In this document: positions 26,339 through 35,361 of the stretch, piece after piece | Numbering within the stretch: the stretch's first letter is position 1 | Layout of the letters: each line of letters opens with the position of its first letter | DNA from: Roseinatronobacter monicus | GTDB taxonomy: Bacteria > Pseudomonadota > Alphaproteobacteria > Rhodobacterales > Rhodobacteraceae | Assembly (NCBI RefSeq): GCF_006716865.1 | Contig: NZ_VFPT01000001.1 | Location: 677,001-741,000 of the forward strand | Direction: 5' to 3' | DNA: 64,000 bases | The notes under the pieces: model-generated | Told to the model about the DNA's origin: nothing | Seen by the model: only the letters and a program-made list of their open reading frames with translations | Databases searched by the model: none | Position numbers and translations under genes: made by a program

Positions 26339-27031
26339 TCAGCCCATCGCGTAACCGGCCCCGCGTACGGTGCGGATCGGGTCTTCGCCGCCTGCGGCGC
26401 ACAGCGTTTTGCGCAGACGTCCCACATGCACATCAACCGTGCGTGTGTCGATATAGATATCACGTCCCCAAACCCGGTCGAGCAGCGCTTCGCGCGTCCA
26501 GACCTTGCCGGGGCGTTCCATAAAGGCCGCGAGCAGGCGAAACTCTGTCGGACCAAGATGCAGGTTCTGGTCGCCGCGCTTGACGCGATAGCTGTCCGGC
26601 TCCAGCCGGATATCATTGTATTCCAGCGTCTGCCCTGTGCTTGTCGGGCGCAGACGGCGCAGGTTTGCCCGCACGCGCGCAATCAATTCGGCCACGGAAT
26701 AGGGCTTGATGATGTAATCATCCGCGCCTGTGTCCAGCCCGCGCACACGGTCGCTTTCCTCAGACCGGGCAGAGACCATGATGATCGACGCCTCGCGCCC
26801 CTCGGGGGTTGCGCGGATCTGGCGGCAGGCTTCCAGCCCGGACAGGCGCGGCAGCATCCAGTCCAGCAGCACAATGTCGGGGCCAAGTTCGGCGACAGCC
26901 AGCAGCGCTTCTTCACCATCCTTGGCCGTTGCGATGCGAAAACCCGCAGCTTTCAGATTGTAGCTCAGAAGCGCAACCTGTGCAGGTTCGTCATCGACGA
27001 TCAGAACCAGCGGGGTATCGGCGTCCGACAT
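26339..27031 (-). CDS. phoB: Phosphate regulon response regulator PhoB
   Basis: OmpR-type activator of phosphate-starvation genes. 230 residues from ATG 27031, with AAGGAG 8 bases upstream; a GTG nine bases earlier overlaps the phoU stop and is the alternative. Receiver domain: acidic pocket in IVDDEP, phospho-acceptor Asp57 in IVLLDWMLPRLSG, and switch Lys in IIKPYS. The C-terminal winged helix (about 130-230) ends with VDVHVGRLRKTL and RTVRGAGYAMG, the usual recognition helix and wing. Last gene of the pst-pho block. The PHO box in front of phoU makes positive autoregulation likely. Secure. Confidence 0.96.
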   Translation of the reverse strand: MSDADTPLVLIVDDEPAQVALLSYNLKAAGFRIATAKDGEEALLAVAELGPDIVLLDWMLPRLSGLEACRQIRATPEGREASIIMVSARSEESDRVRGLDTGADDYIIKPYSVAELIARVRANLRRLRPTSTGQTLEYNDIRLEPDSYRVKRGDQNLHLGPTEFRLLAAFMERPGKVWTREALLDRVWGRDIYIDTRTVDVHVGRLRKTLCAAGGEDPIRTVRGAGYAMG

Positions 27032-27036
27032 AAAGT

Positions 27037-27744
27037 TCACTCCTTCGGGCCGGCAATCGTTGCTGTGGAATGGCCCTTCTCGCGCGGCTCGGCATGTCTG
27101 CCCTCGGTCACGAAGATGACCTGCTCGGCCCCATGCGTGACCAGATCTCCCATGCGTTCGATATTCTTAGCAATGAACACATAATGCAGGCAGGGCGTGA
27201 TATTGCGCGGGTCTTCCATCATATGGGTGATGAATTCGCGGAACAGCGCGTTGGTCATGTCATCCACCTCAATATCGCGGGTGATGACATCGCGCGCCAG
27301 TTCGGCGTCCATGCGCGCAAAAGCGTCCAGCATGTCTTTGAGCATATGGCCGACCAGCCGCGCCTGCCGCCGCAGCGCACCGGCGGCCCCCTCGATCATG
27401 GGCGCGTTGATCAGGATGGGAACGCGCTTGCCCATGTTCTTGGCGTAATCGCCCAGCCGCTCCAACTCGCCGGCCATTTTCATGACGGCCACGGCGGCGC
27501 GCAGGTCATCGGCATGGGGCTGGCGCAAAGCCAGCAGGCGCACGACCTGATTGTTGATTTCTTCTTCGGCGGCGTCGATCACCTTGTCCCCCTGCACAAC
27601 CTGCGCAGCAAGGTCTTCGTCGCGTTGCTCCAGCGCGCGGGCGGCGTTCATGATCGCGGCTTCGACATGCCCGCCCATGGTCAGCACATTCAGGCTGATG
27701 GCTTCAAGATCACGGTCAAAGGCCGAAAGTGTATGCGGTTTCAT
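27037..27744 (-). CDS. phoU: Phosphate signalling regulator PhoU
   Basis: Negative regulator linking the Pst transporter to PhoR. 235 residues of two three-helix bundles, with the metal-binding E-x3-D-type signatures: MKMAGELERLGDYAKNMGKR (about 94-113) and its repeat FIAKNIERMGDLVTHGAEQV (about 195-214). Start ATG 27744 is chosen with AAGGACC upstream; the longer frame runs antisense-like through the end of phoR and lacks family sequence. A PHO box lies 41 bases upstream. The downstream phoB follows after a gap of 5 bases, so phoUB can be made as a unit apart from the full pst operon. Secure. Confidence 0.96.
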   Translation of the reverse strand: MKPHTLSAFDRDLEAISLNVLTMGGHVEAAIMNAARALEQRDEDLAAQVVQGDKVIDAAEEEINNQVVRLLALRQPHADDLRAAVAVMKMAGELERLGDYAKNMGKRVPILINAPMIEGAAGALRRQARLVGHMLKDMLDAFARMDAELARDVITRDIEVDDMTNALFREFITHMMEDPRNITPCLHYVFIAKNIERMGDLVTHGAEQVIFVTEGRHAEPREKGHSTATIAGPKE

Positions 27745-27785
27745 GGTATTGGTCCTTTTCCACACTGACGGAATACCGTCGGGAC

Positions 27786-27803
27786 GTAACAGTGATGTGA
27801 CAG
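27786..27803 (-). promoter_or_regulatory. PHO box in the phoR-phoU gap
   Basis: Minus strand reads CTGTCAC-ATCA-CTGTTAC: two seven-base half-sites eleven bases apart, matching the PhoB consensus CTGTCAT-N4-CTGTCAT. It lies three bases past the phoR stop and 41 bases before the phoU ATG, the right place for a PhoB-driven internal promoter. Confidence 0.85.
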
Positions 27804-27805
27804 TT

Positions 27806-28834
27806 TCAGCTACACGGCAGGATTGTGTCAAACCGTGCCCCTTGCCCCGGCTGCGATTGAATGACAAGCCGCCCGCGATGACGCCCCAGAATATGCTTGA
27901 CGATCGCCAGCCCCAGCCCCGTGCCGCCACTGTCGCGCGAGCGCGCCTTGTCGACGCGGTAAAACCGTTCTGTCAGGCGGGGAACATAGATCGGGTCGAT
28001 CCCTTCGCCGTAATCCCTGATCGACATGCGCAGCACCGCGCTGTCATAGCCGGGCATACTGGCAATTTGCTGGCCCGTTATCTCGACGCGGCCACCGCTT
28101 GCGCCGTATTTCAGGGCGTTCTCGATCAGGTTGTGATAGACTTGCACAAGCTGGTCATAATCGCCCGGAATTTCAGGCAATTCCGGCAGGTCGCATGTGA
28201 CTGTCAGCCCCGCATTCTCGATCTGGGGGCGCAAGGCGGCAAGCGTTGCGCGGATGACCGCATCAAGCGCGACTGTGCCGCGCGGGCGGATTTTCTCGAC
28301 ACTCTCAACACGCGACAGCGATAGCAAATCCGCGACAAGGCCAGTCATGCGCGAAGCCTGTTCCGACATGATGCCCAGAAATTCTGCGCGTGTTTGCGGG
28401 TCATCACCCGCCGGGCCTTGCAGTGTCTCGATGAAGCCTGCCAGAACCGTCAGCGGCGAGCGCAACTCATGGCTGACATTTGCGACAAAATCACGACGCT
28501 GCGCGCTGGCCGCTTCCAGATCGGAAATGTCGCGCATGGTGATAAGAATGCGCGCGCCATCCATGCGGCGCGCCGCGACTTGCCAGATCGTTTCGCCCTG
28601 CGTGCCATGCGACTGAAAACTGGCGCTCTCGCCATCTGACCCGGCCAGAACCCGCTCCAACATGCTTGAGACTTCGGGCTGACGCAAATGCGCGCGCAAC
28701 TGCGCGCTGCGAATGCGCATACCGAACAGGTCTATCGCTGCGGGATTGGCCGCAACCACAAACCCTTCCAGATCGACCAGCAGGACCGGATCGGAAAAGG
28801 CTGCAATCAAGGCCTGCAATGCCGTGTCGTTCAT
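27806..28834 (-). CDS. phoR: Phosphate regulon sensor histidine kinase PhoR (no membrane anchor)
   Basis: 342 residues: PAS domain (1-115) with FSDPVLLVDLEGFVVAANPA, HisKA with phospho-acceptor His in FVANVSHELRSPLTVLAGFI (about 125), and HATPase with the N box in NLIENALKYG, then YGEGID and GTGLGLAIVKHIL (G boxes). No hydrophobic segment precedes the PAS domain, whereas the E. coli protein has membrane spans; signal reception presumably runs through PhoU and PstB in the cytoplasm. Placed between pstB (6-base gap) and phoU. Its position in the pst operon fixes the partner as PhoB. Secure as to identity. Confidence 0.94.
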   Translation of the reverse strand: MNDTALQALIAAFSDPVLLVDLEGFVVAANPAAIDLFGMRIRSAQLRAHLRQPEVSSMLERVLAGSDGESASFQSHGTQGETIWQVAARRMDGARILITMRDISDLEAASAQRRDFVANVSHELRSPLTVLAGFIETLQGPAGDDPQTRAEFLGIMSEQASRMTGLVADLLSLSRVESVEKIRPRGTVALDAVIRATLAALRPQIENAGLTVTCDLPELPEIPGDYDQLVQVYHNLIENALKYGASGGRVEITGQQIASMPGYDSAVLRMSIRDYGEGIDPIYVPRLTERFYRVDKARSRDSGGTGLGLAIVKHILGRHRGRLVIQSQPGQGARFDTILPCS

Positions 28835-28840
28835 TGATGA

Positions 28841-29647
28841 TTATCCAAACCGCCCGGTGACATAGTCATTGGTGCGGCTTTTCTTGGGATTGGTAAAGAT
28901 CGTTTCGGTGTCGCCAAACTCTATCAGGCGGCCCAGATACATGAACGCGGTGTTATCCGACACCCGCGCGGCCTGCGCCATGGAGTGTGTGACCATGACA
29001 ATCGAATAGGTGCCCTTCAACTCTTCGATCAATTCCTCGATCCGCGCCGTAGCAATCGGGTCCAGCGCCGAGCACGGCTCATCCATCAGCAGAACTTCGG
29101 GGTCAGAGGCGACAGCCCGCGCGATGCACAGGCGCTGTTGCTGCCCGCCCGACAGACCCAAGGCGCTTTCCTGCAAGCGGTCCTTGACCTCTTTCCACAA
29201 GGCGGCCTGTTGCAGGGCGCGCTCGACCGTCTCGTCTAGAATGGATTTCTCTGTGACCCCATCCACGCGCAGCGGGTAGGTGATGTTGTCATAGATCGAC
29301 ATGGCAAAGGGGTTGGGCTTTTGGAACACCATGCCCATACGCTTGCGCAACGCAATCACATCGACACCCTTGCCATAGATGTCAAAGCCATCCACCGTGA
29401 TCTTGCCATTGATCTTCAGCCCGTCGACCAGATCATTCATCCGGTTCAGACTGCGCAACAAGGTGGATTTGCCGCAGCCCGATGGCCCGATCAGCGCTGT
29501 CACCTGCCCCTGTTGAATCTCCAGATTGCAGTCAAACAATGCCTGCGCTTCGCCATACCACAGATTGAAATTTTCAATATTCAGGCAGGCCCCATCCGGG
29601 CTTTTCTTGACATGGTACGAGGTGGGTTCGAATTCTATAGTGTCCAT
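28841..29647 (-). CDS. pstB: Phosphate ABC transporter ATP-binding protein PstB
   Basis: ATPase of the high-affinity phosphate importer, on the cytoplasmic face. 268 residues. Walker [10 protein letters not shown] (about residue 53), Q loop in [19 protein letters not shown] signature [14 protein letters not shown] (about 164), Walker [15 protein letters not shown], switch His in [12 protein letters not shown]. The Q-loop sequence [12 protein letters not shown] is characteristic of PstB. Located nine bases behind pstA and just before phoR. Secure. Confidence 0.97.
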   Translation of the reverse strand: MDTIEFEPTSYHVKKSPDGACLNIENFNLWYGEAQALFDCNLEIQQGQVTALIGPSGCGKSTLLRSLNRMNDLVDGLKINGKITVDGFDIYGKGVDVIALRKRMGMVFQKPNPFAMSIYDNITYPLRVDGVTEKSILDETVERALQQAALWKEVKDRLQESALGLSGGQQQRLCIARAVASDPEVLLMDEPCSALDPIATARIEELIEELKGTYSIVMVTHSMAQAARVSDNTAFMYLGRLIEFGDTETIFTNPKKSRTNDYVTGRFG

Positions 29648-29656
29648 GATGCTCTC

Positions 29657-31447
29657 TCAGAACTGGCCGGTTGCGTATTTGCGCTTGAGGCGGTTGCGGA
29701 CGATGATGGCCGTCGCGTTCATAGCAACGATCAGCGCCAGAAGCAGCAATGTGGTGACAAAGACCATCGGTTTGCCTGCTTCGGAGTTGCGCGATTGAAA
29801 GCCCACATCGAAGATGTGAAAGCCCAGATGCATGAAGCTGCGATCAAGGTGGATGAAAGGGTAGAAGCCGTCAATCGGCAGGGCAGGGGCCAGTTTGACC
29901 ACGCCCACCAGCATCAGCGGGGCCACTTCGCCCGCGCCGCGTGCCATTGCCAAGATCATGCCGGTCATGATGCCGGGCAGGGCCTTGGGCAGTACCACAT
30001 AGCGGATGGTTTGCCATTTCGACGCGCCGCACGCCAGCGACCCTTCGCGCATGGAGCGTGGCACCGCCGCCAGCGCCTCTTCGGTGGCCACGATGACCAC
30101 AGGAACGGTCAACAGCGCCAGCGTCAATGACGCCCACAGAATACCACCCTTGCCAAAGGTCGGGTTTGGCAGCGCTTCGGGGTAGAACAACTGGTCAATC
30201 GTCCCACCCATTGTGTAGGCGAAGAACCCCAAGCCAAACACACCGTAAACAATGCTTGGCACACCGGCCAGATTGTTGACCGAAATACGTACAATCGACG
30301 TGACCCGCCCCTGTTTGGCATATTCGCGTAGGTAAAGCGCTGTGATGACACCGAACGGGGCCACGAAAACCACCATCAGCAAGGTCATGGCAACAGTGCC
30401 AAAGATCGCAGGCAGAACGCCGCCCTGTGTGTTGGCCTCGCGCGGCTCGGCCGAAACAAACTCCCACCAGCGCGAGAAATAGATGCCGATCTTCTCCGGG
30501 ATGCTGATCGTATTGGCGGGGAAATACCGCACGATCTGGCTTATTTCCGGCTCGATTGTGCGCCCGCCTACCTCTTCCAAGGTGACAGTGTAGCGCCGGT
30601 CTGTCGCGCGGATTTCATTGACGCGGGCTTGCAGCACCTCGAATTCGGCCTGCAATTCCTGAATACGCGCCTGCGACTCTGCCAAAACCCCGTCGCGGGC
30701 TTGCGACGCCAGACCATCGACATCCGCAGTCTCGCCTTGCTGCAACGCGCCTTCTTCCAATAGCGCGCGCCGCTGGGCCAAACGTTCGCGCTCGATCTGG
30801 TGGTTGATCCGTCCAATCTCTGTGCGCTCGATCCGGCGGATCTGGTTGAAGCGGTCGCGGGCCAAGGATTGTTCGCGGCGCAGAACAGCGGGATCATAGT
30901 CCATCTGCTGGCCGTCAATCTGCATCCCCGCAATACGTCCGACAAACACGCCCCAAGTCTGGCGCTCGAAGTAATAGAAAACTTCGGGCTGGGTGACGTT
31001 CTGGGTCTCAAAGTCTGCGACCCATTGGAAATCATCGCCATACAGGTCGAAATTCGCAGTCTGGTATAGGGTGCGATAGGCAAAGCCGTCATTGGCCTCG
31101 ACCTCGGCGCGCACATCTTCTGCAAGGCGGGGCATATCAGGCCGGAAGATCGTGCCGCGCCGCTCAACACCGGCGATGACGGTGCCATCTGTCAGTTCAA
31201 CCTGCGCGATGGGTTTGGGCCAGAATGTCGTGGCACCATTATACAGCACCATCATCAAAAAGCCTGCAATCAGGATGATCCCAAGCGCAAGTGCGCCGCC
31301 AAACCCCCAAAGGGCAGGCTCGCCTGTGGCCGACAGGTCGGCCGAGAAGCGCCGGACACGTCTGCCCTTCACGGCGTCTTTTGCAGCGACCCCGGCCGCA
31401 CCGGCCGCGCCGGATGCGGGTGGCAATTGTTCGTTCAAGCTGGTCAT
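29657..31447 (-). CDS. pstA: Phosphate ABC transporter permease PstA, enlarged
   Basis: 596 residues, about twice the E. coli length. Residues 1-40 are cytoplasmic, and the first span is near 48-70. A periplasmic insertion follows (about 75-320), including a predicted coiled coil (QSLARDRFNQIRRIERTEIG onward), and then the five-span BPD-type permease core (about 330-590). The coupling EAA loop reads EEALAAVPRSMREGSLACGA. ATG 31447 is chosen (GGGGA upstream) over a TTG at 31465. It pairs with the equally enlarged PstC 21 bases upstream. Such large forms occur in other proteobacteria, and the added domains have no proven job. Confidence 0.93.
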   Translation of the reverse strand: MTSLNEQLPPASGAAGAAGVAAKDAVKGRRVRRFSADLSATGEPALWGFGGALALGIILIAGFLMMVLYNGATTFWPKPIAQVELTDGTVIAGVERRGTIFRPDMPRLAEDVRAEVEANDGFAYRTLYQTANFDLYGDDFQWVADFETQNVTQPEVFYYFERQTWGVFVGRIAGMQIDGQQMDYDPAVLRREQSLARDRFNQIRRIERTEIGRINHQIERERLAQRRALLEEGALQQGETADVDGLASQARDGVLAESQARIQELQAEFEVLQARVNEIRATDRRYTVTLEEVGGRTIEPEISQIVRYFPANTISIPEKIGIYFSRWWEFVSAEPREANTQGGVLPAIFGTVAMTLLMVVFVAPFGVITALYLREYAKQGRVTSIVRISVNNLAGVPSIVYGVFGLGFFAYTMGGTIDQLFYPEALPNPTFGKGGILWASLTLALLTVPVVIVATEEALAAVPRSMREGSLACGASKWQTIRYVVLPKALPGIMTGMILAMARGAGEVAPLMLVGVVKLAPALPIDGFYPFIHLDRSFMHLGFHIFDVGFQSRNSEAGKPMVFVTTLLLLALIVAMNATAIIVRNRLKRKYATGQF

Positions 31448-31468
31448 ATCTGTCCCCAGGCCCAAGAT

Positions 31469-34093
31469 TTACAGATTGAAAGCGCGCTTGCGAAAGCGCT
31501 GGCGGATCAATTCCGCAACGGTATTGATGATGAAGGTCATGATGAACAGCGTCAGCGCCGCAAGGAACAACACGCGGTAATTGGTGCCGTCCTTCACTGC
31601 CTCGGGCAATTCAATTGCGATGTTGGCGGATAATGTGCGCAGGCCCGAAAAGATGTTCCATTCCATGATCGGCGTGTTGCCCGCCGCCATGACCACGATC
31701 ATCGTCTCGCCCACCGCGCGGCCCATGCCCATCATCACTGCCGAGAACACGCCCGATGCCGCCGTCGGCAACACGACCCAACGCGCGGTTTGCCACGGTG
31801 TCGCCCCGCACGCCAAGGAGGCCGCGCGCAAATGCCCTGGCACCGAGTTCAGCGCATCTTCGGCAAGCGTGTAGATGTTGGGGGTCACGGCGAATGCCAT
31901 GATGAACCCCACCACCAGCGCGTTGCGTTGCTGATAGCTGTCGATGAACGACCCGCGCGGGTCATAGCCGATCAGCGTCAGGAACGATGCAAAGCCGTAG
32001 GACAGCAGCATCGCGCCCACCAGCATGGCAATCCAGCGGCCTGCATCGAACATACCAGCGCGCGAACGCTCCATATTGCCGATCAGGTCGCGCCAATGGT
32101 GCCCGTACAGTTTGCGAAAGCCCCAACTCACAGCCAGATAGGACAGCGGCAGCAGGATCAGGAACATGAACGGCGTGCCTGTGCCGATGCGTCCGGTGGT
32201 CCAGCCCTTGAAATCCCCATAGAACAGGACCCGCTCGAAACTGGCCCCAAGACTGGCCGCGATCCACGCTGTCAGCAGAATTGTGACGCCCATCAGCGCA
32301 AATTTCGGAAACCCGTCATATTTCAGCGCGACACTCTTGGGCAGGGCTTGCCAGACAAACGCCCCGATCATCAACCCGGTCGGCAAAGCAAAGAAGCCCA
32401 GCAAGACAGCGCCAATCCATTCCTCGACCAAGGGGGCGAGCACGAGTGCGGCAATGAAACCCAGAACCACGGTTGGCAGCGATTCCATCATCTCCATCAT
32501 CGGCTTGACGGTGCCGCGCACACGCTGGTCCACAAATTCCGAAGTGTAAATCGCCGCCATCAGTGCGATGGGCACGGCAAACAGCATGGCATAGCTGGCC
32601 GCCTTGATCGTGCCGAAAATCAGCGGCACCAGCGAGTATTTCGGCTCTGCCAGGTCCGTGCCAGCGGTGGATTGCCAAACATAGGTCGGCTCCATATAGC
32701 CTTCATACCAGACCTTGCTGAACAGCACGCCCAGCGTGACTTCGGGGTGGCGCTGTGTGTACTGCCACGCCTCAATCTCGCCGCCCTGCGACACGAGCAT
32801 CACCCCGTTCGAGCGCGGAAAAATCATGCCGCTGGATTCTGTACTCACATCGCCAGAGCGCGCGAGTTCAAACAACACCTGATCCGAGGTGGAGTGATGC
32901 ACCCAGACATTGCCCTCGGCGTCGATGGCGACAAATTCTTTCTGGCGCTGCGCTGGCGACACATCGACAATCGCCGCAGGCATGGCGCGATGCGTGCGCG
33001 CGCGGATCAACTCCCGCCCGTCTGTTGTTTCTGTGGTGCCGGTCTGAAGGCGGAAAAACGCGTTCAGCCCACCGTCTTCGGTCCCCACAATCAATGTGTC
33101 TTCGCCCGAAAGAAAGGTCATCGCCGTTACGGCAATGCCGTCATCGGCCACGCGCCGGACTTCGGCCAGCGAAGGCGCGTTCATATCGCGCAGGTCGTAG
33201 CGGAAAACAAAGCCGTCACTGCTGGACACGATGGCGCGGTCGCCTGTACCGGACAGCAGAATGTCGGTCACCTCGGCATCGGCCGCAAGGCCGACCAGCG
33301 GCGGCAGATCGGTCGTTGTGGTCGTGACCGTTTCTTCGCCCGTCATCATGTTGATTTGCACACGTGACTGGCTGACCCGCACGCGGTTGTCGGCATCCAC
33401 TGTGGCAAATGCGATGGTGGGCCGCTCGCGCGTGCCACCGATGCGGTAATCAATGGCAATGATCGGCAAGTCAGAGATTTGCTGCCCGTCGCCCAACTCG
33501 ATCTGCGCGAACAAGGTTCTGAAATCACCTGTGCCCACTTCGGTATAAACACGCCCATCCAGCATACGGTCGCGTGTGTCGATTTCAGTCAATCCGCTGG
33601 GCAGGGCGCGCCGCGCCGTTGTCTCGGTTTCCACACCCAGAGTGGCAAAGCGCACAACCCCGTCGTTAAAGCCGAAAGCAACACGGTCGCGCTGCAAAGT
33701 TCCGGCCACGGCCGTGACTTCTGCGCCGCGGAAATCAAACTGTTCGCGCGACACTTCGGTGCCAGTGGGAATATGAAAGGTGATGACCCGACCTTCAGCG
33801 GCGACAGCCAGCCCAAGGGTCTGGAATTCGTCGCCATTGGTCCAGATAACATCTTGCTGCGTGTCCAACTGGTAGCGGGTGTTGCCCTGTAATTCGCCGC
33901 CCGCCATCAGTGGCATGACCACCCGAAACAGGAACACCATGATCCCCATAACGGCAACAATCACCATCAGCCCGCCGACAGTGATAATTCCTCCCGCCAG
34001 TTTTTCGCCAATGACAACACTGGTCCGGGTGGTCATCCGCCGCTGCCGTGCCGCTTTGCCGCGCTCACTTGTGGTGGGGGCCAAATCGCTCAT
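31469..34093 (-). CDS. pstC: Phosphate ABC transporter permease PstC, with beta-propeller-like insert
   Basis: 874 residues against about 320 in E. coli. One span near 28-60 leads into some 400 periplasmic residues (about 65-470) made of repeated short strands such as DRVAFGFNDGVVRFATLG, DRAIVSSSDGFVFRYDL and DTLIVGTEDGGLNAFFRL, which resemble WD40/PQQ propeller blades. The permease core follows (about 485-870), with the EAA loop AEDALNSVPGHLRAASLACG. The propeller could sense or hold PstS or the cell wall; that is inference. It follows pstS across a strong hairpin. Start ATG 34093 is the only good one. Family call is secure. Confidence 0.93.
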   Translation of the reverse strand: MSDLAPTTSERGKAARQRRMTTRTSVVIGEKLAGGIITVGGLMVIVAVMGIMVFLFRVVMPLMAGGELQGNTRYQLDTQQDVIWTNGDEFQTLGLAVAAEGRVITFHIPTGTEVSREQFDFRGAEVTAVAGTLQRDRVAFGFNDGVVRFATLGVETETTARRALPSGLTEIDTRDRMLDGRVYTEVGTGDFRTLFAQIELGDGQQISDLPIIAIDYRIGGTRERPTIAFATVDADNRVRVSQSRVQINMMTGEETVTTTTTDLPPLVGLAADAEVTDILLSGTGDRAIVSSSDGFVFRYDLRDMNAPSLAEVRRVADDGIAVTAMTFLSGEDTLIVGTEDGGLNAFFRLQTGTTETTDGRELIRARTHRAMPAAIVDVSPAQRQKEFVAIDAEGNVWVHHSTSDQVLFELARSGDVSTESSGMIFPRSNGVMLVSQGGEIEAWQYTQRHPEVTLGVLFSKVWYEGYMEPTYVWQSTAGTDLAEPKYSLVPLIFGTIKAASYAMLFAVPIALMAAIYTSEFVDQRVRGTVKPMMEMMESLPTVVLGFIAALVLAPLVEEWIGAVLLGFFALPTGLMIGAFVWQALPKSVALKYDGFPKFALMGVTILLTAWIAASLGASFERVLFYGDFKGWTTGRIGTGTPFMFLILLPLSYLAVSWGFRKLYGHHWRDLIGNMERSRAGMFDAGRWIAMLVGAMLLSYGFASFLTLIGYDPRGSFIDSYQQRNALVVGFIMAFAVTPNIYTLAEDALNSVPGHLRAASLACGATPWQTARWVVLPTAASGVFSAVMMGMGRAVGETMIVVMAAGNTPIMEWNIFSGLRTLSANIAIELPEAVKDGTNYRVLFLAALTLFIMTFIINTVAELIRQRFRKRAFNL

Positions 34094-34119
34094 GTTGCGT
34101 GTCCATCACGTTGTAAAAT

Positions 34120-34155
34120 AAAAAAAGGGGTGGGGCGGTGTGCACCGCCCCACCC
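34120..34155 (-). terminator. Intercistronic terminator/attenuator between pstS and pstC
   Basis: A perfect 13-bp GC-rich stem (34128-34140 with 34143-34155, two-base loop) directly after the pstS stop (34171), followed on the minus strand by C and a run of seven T residues. This is a full intrinsic terminator inside the operon; leaky read-through would give far more pstS than transporter mRNA. Confidence 0.9.
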
Positions 34156-34170
34156 GACAGGGTCAGACCC

Positions 34171-35136
34171 TTAGTTCAGGCCGAATGCAGCCAGATCCTG
34201 CTCGGCGATAGCGTTCACCAGCGGGAAGAAGCCGGCGCGCACAACATCGTTCTGGCCTTGCCGGCTGTAGACATAGCGCACGAATTCGGCGCGCAGCGGC
34301 TCCAGCTCTGCATTGGGGTCCACGTTCATGTAGATATAGAGGAAGCGTGCAATCGGATAATTGCCCGAGCTGGCATCCTCTGCGGTCGGCGCGTAGCAGT
34401 TGCCATCCGCGCCACGGATATTGACCGCTTTCACATCAGCGGTCGCATAGCCAACACCGGAATAGCCGATCCCGCCGATATCAGCGGCAGTGCCCTGAAT
34501 AACAGTCGAGGAGCCGGGCTGTTCGCGCACTTCGGGGCTGTAATCGCCGCCGAACAGAGCCACTTCGCGGAAGTAGCCATAGGTGCCCGAAGCCGAGTTG
34601 CGGCCATACATGGCAACAGGACGGTCTGCCCATTCGCCTTCCAGACCAACCTGGGCCCATGTGGTGATGGCTTCATCTGCACCACCGGCGCGGGTGGACG
34701 AGAAGATTGCATCGACTTCCTGCATGCTCAGGCACTCGATGGGGTTGTCGCGGTGTACGAACACACCCAGCGCATCAATCGCACCGCGCATTGGCAGCGG
34801 CTCATAGCCGTAGCGTGCTTCAAACTCTTCGATTTCCGAGCCGCGCATCGGGCGCGACATCGGGCCAAACTGGGCAGTCCCTTCGACCAGTGCAGGCGGG
34901 GCTGTGCCCGAACCGGCACCTTGGATCTGGATCGCAACATTGGGGTAGATGCTGCGGAAGCCTTCCGACCACAGCGTCATCAGGTTGTTCAGCGTGTCCG
35001 ACCCGATCGAGGTCAGGTTGCCCGACACACCCGAACCAGCTTCGTAGCTGGGCAGGTTGGGGTCAACATTCTGGGCATTGGCAGCACCGGTCAGCGCCAG
35101 CGCGCTTGAGGCAAGCAGCAGCGAAAAACGTGTCAT
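34171..35136 (-). CDS. pstS: Periplasmic phosphate-binding protein PstS
   Basis: 321 residues with a cleavable signal peptide (MTRFSLLLASSALALTGAANA, cut after ANA). Ligand-binding signatures: GSDTLNNLM (about residue 47), IQGAGSGTAPPALVEG (about 72-87), the SRPM stretch in FGPMSRPMRG, and the NSASGTYGYFRE loop (about 165). ATG 35136 has AGGAG five bases upstream. First gene of the pst operon, behind tandem PHO boxes and in front of a terminator-like hairpin, so it is set up for high expression in phosphate starvation. Secure. Confidence 0.96.
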   Translation of the reverse strand: MTRFSLLLASSALALTGAANAQNVDPNLPSYEAGSGVSGNLTSIGSDTLNNLMTLWSEGFRSIYPNVAIQIQGAGSGTAPPALVEGTAQFGPMSRPMRGSEIEEFEARYGYEPLPMRGAIDALGVFVHRDNPIECLSMQEVDAIFSSTRAGGADEAITTWAQVGLEGEWADRPVAMYGRNSASGTYGYFREVALFGGDYSPEVREQPGSSTVIQGTAADIGGIGYSGVGYATADVKAVNIRGADGNCYAPTAEDASSGNYPIARFLYIYMNVDPNAELEPLRAEFVRYVYSRQGQNDVVRAGFFPLVNAIAEQDLAAFGLN

Positions 35137-35222
35137 GTCATCTCCTGTCACGTTGTGACGTCAGTTTTTTCAAATAACGTGCCAACGCAGTTTATCGGCA
35201 CGACACGCACTGCCTAACGCGG

Positions 35223-35266
35223 CGATGTGACAGCCATAATAAGGTTTTGTAACAGGTTCATGACAA
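35223..35266 (-). promoter_or_regulatory. Tandem PHO boxes upstream of pstS
   Basis: On the minus strand four successive 11-base units begin TTGTCAT, CTGTTAC, CCTTATT and CTGTCAC (first bases 35266, 35255, 35244, 35233). Units 1 and 2 form a good PHO box (TTGTCAT-GAAC-CTGTTAC), unit 4 is a near-perfect half-site, and unit 3 is degenerate. They lie 87-130 bases before the pstS ATG. Confidence 0.85.
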
Positions 35267-35293
35267 TTCGGGCCTGGTATGCAGACAAACGCA

Positions 35294-35326
35294 ACCCCCC
35301 CTCTGCGAAATGCACAGAGGGGGGGT
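35294..35326 (-). terminator. Hairpin behind soxG
   Basis: A 12-bp perfect stem, ACCCCCCCTCTG (35294-35305) with its complement at 35315-35326, and a nine-base loop. It lies 36 bases past the soxG stop and upstream of the pst promoter, between the two minus-strand operons' head and tail. Read on the minus strand it is followed by TTGCGTTTG, a weak T-rich tail. Confidence 0.7.
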
Positions 35327-35361
35327 GAGTAGTCGTTGAAAGTATGGCGCGGGCTTGTCGT

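Noticed and set aside
31790..33367. Plus-strand open frame of 525 codons opposite pstC
   Set aside because: Antisense shadow of a high-GC gene: His-, Arg- and Gln-rich nonsense composition and the pstC frame carries clear homology.
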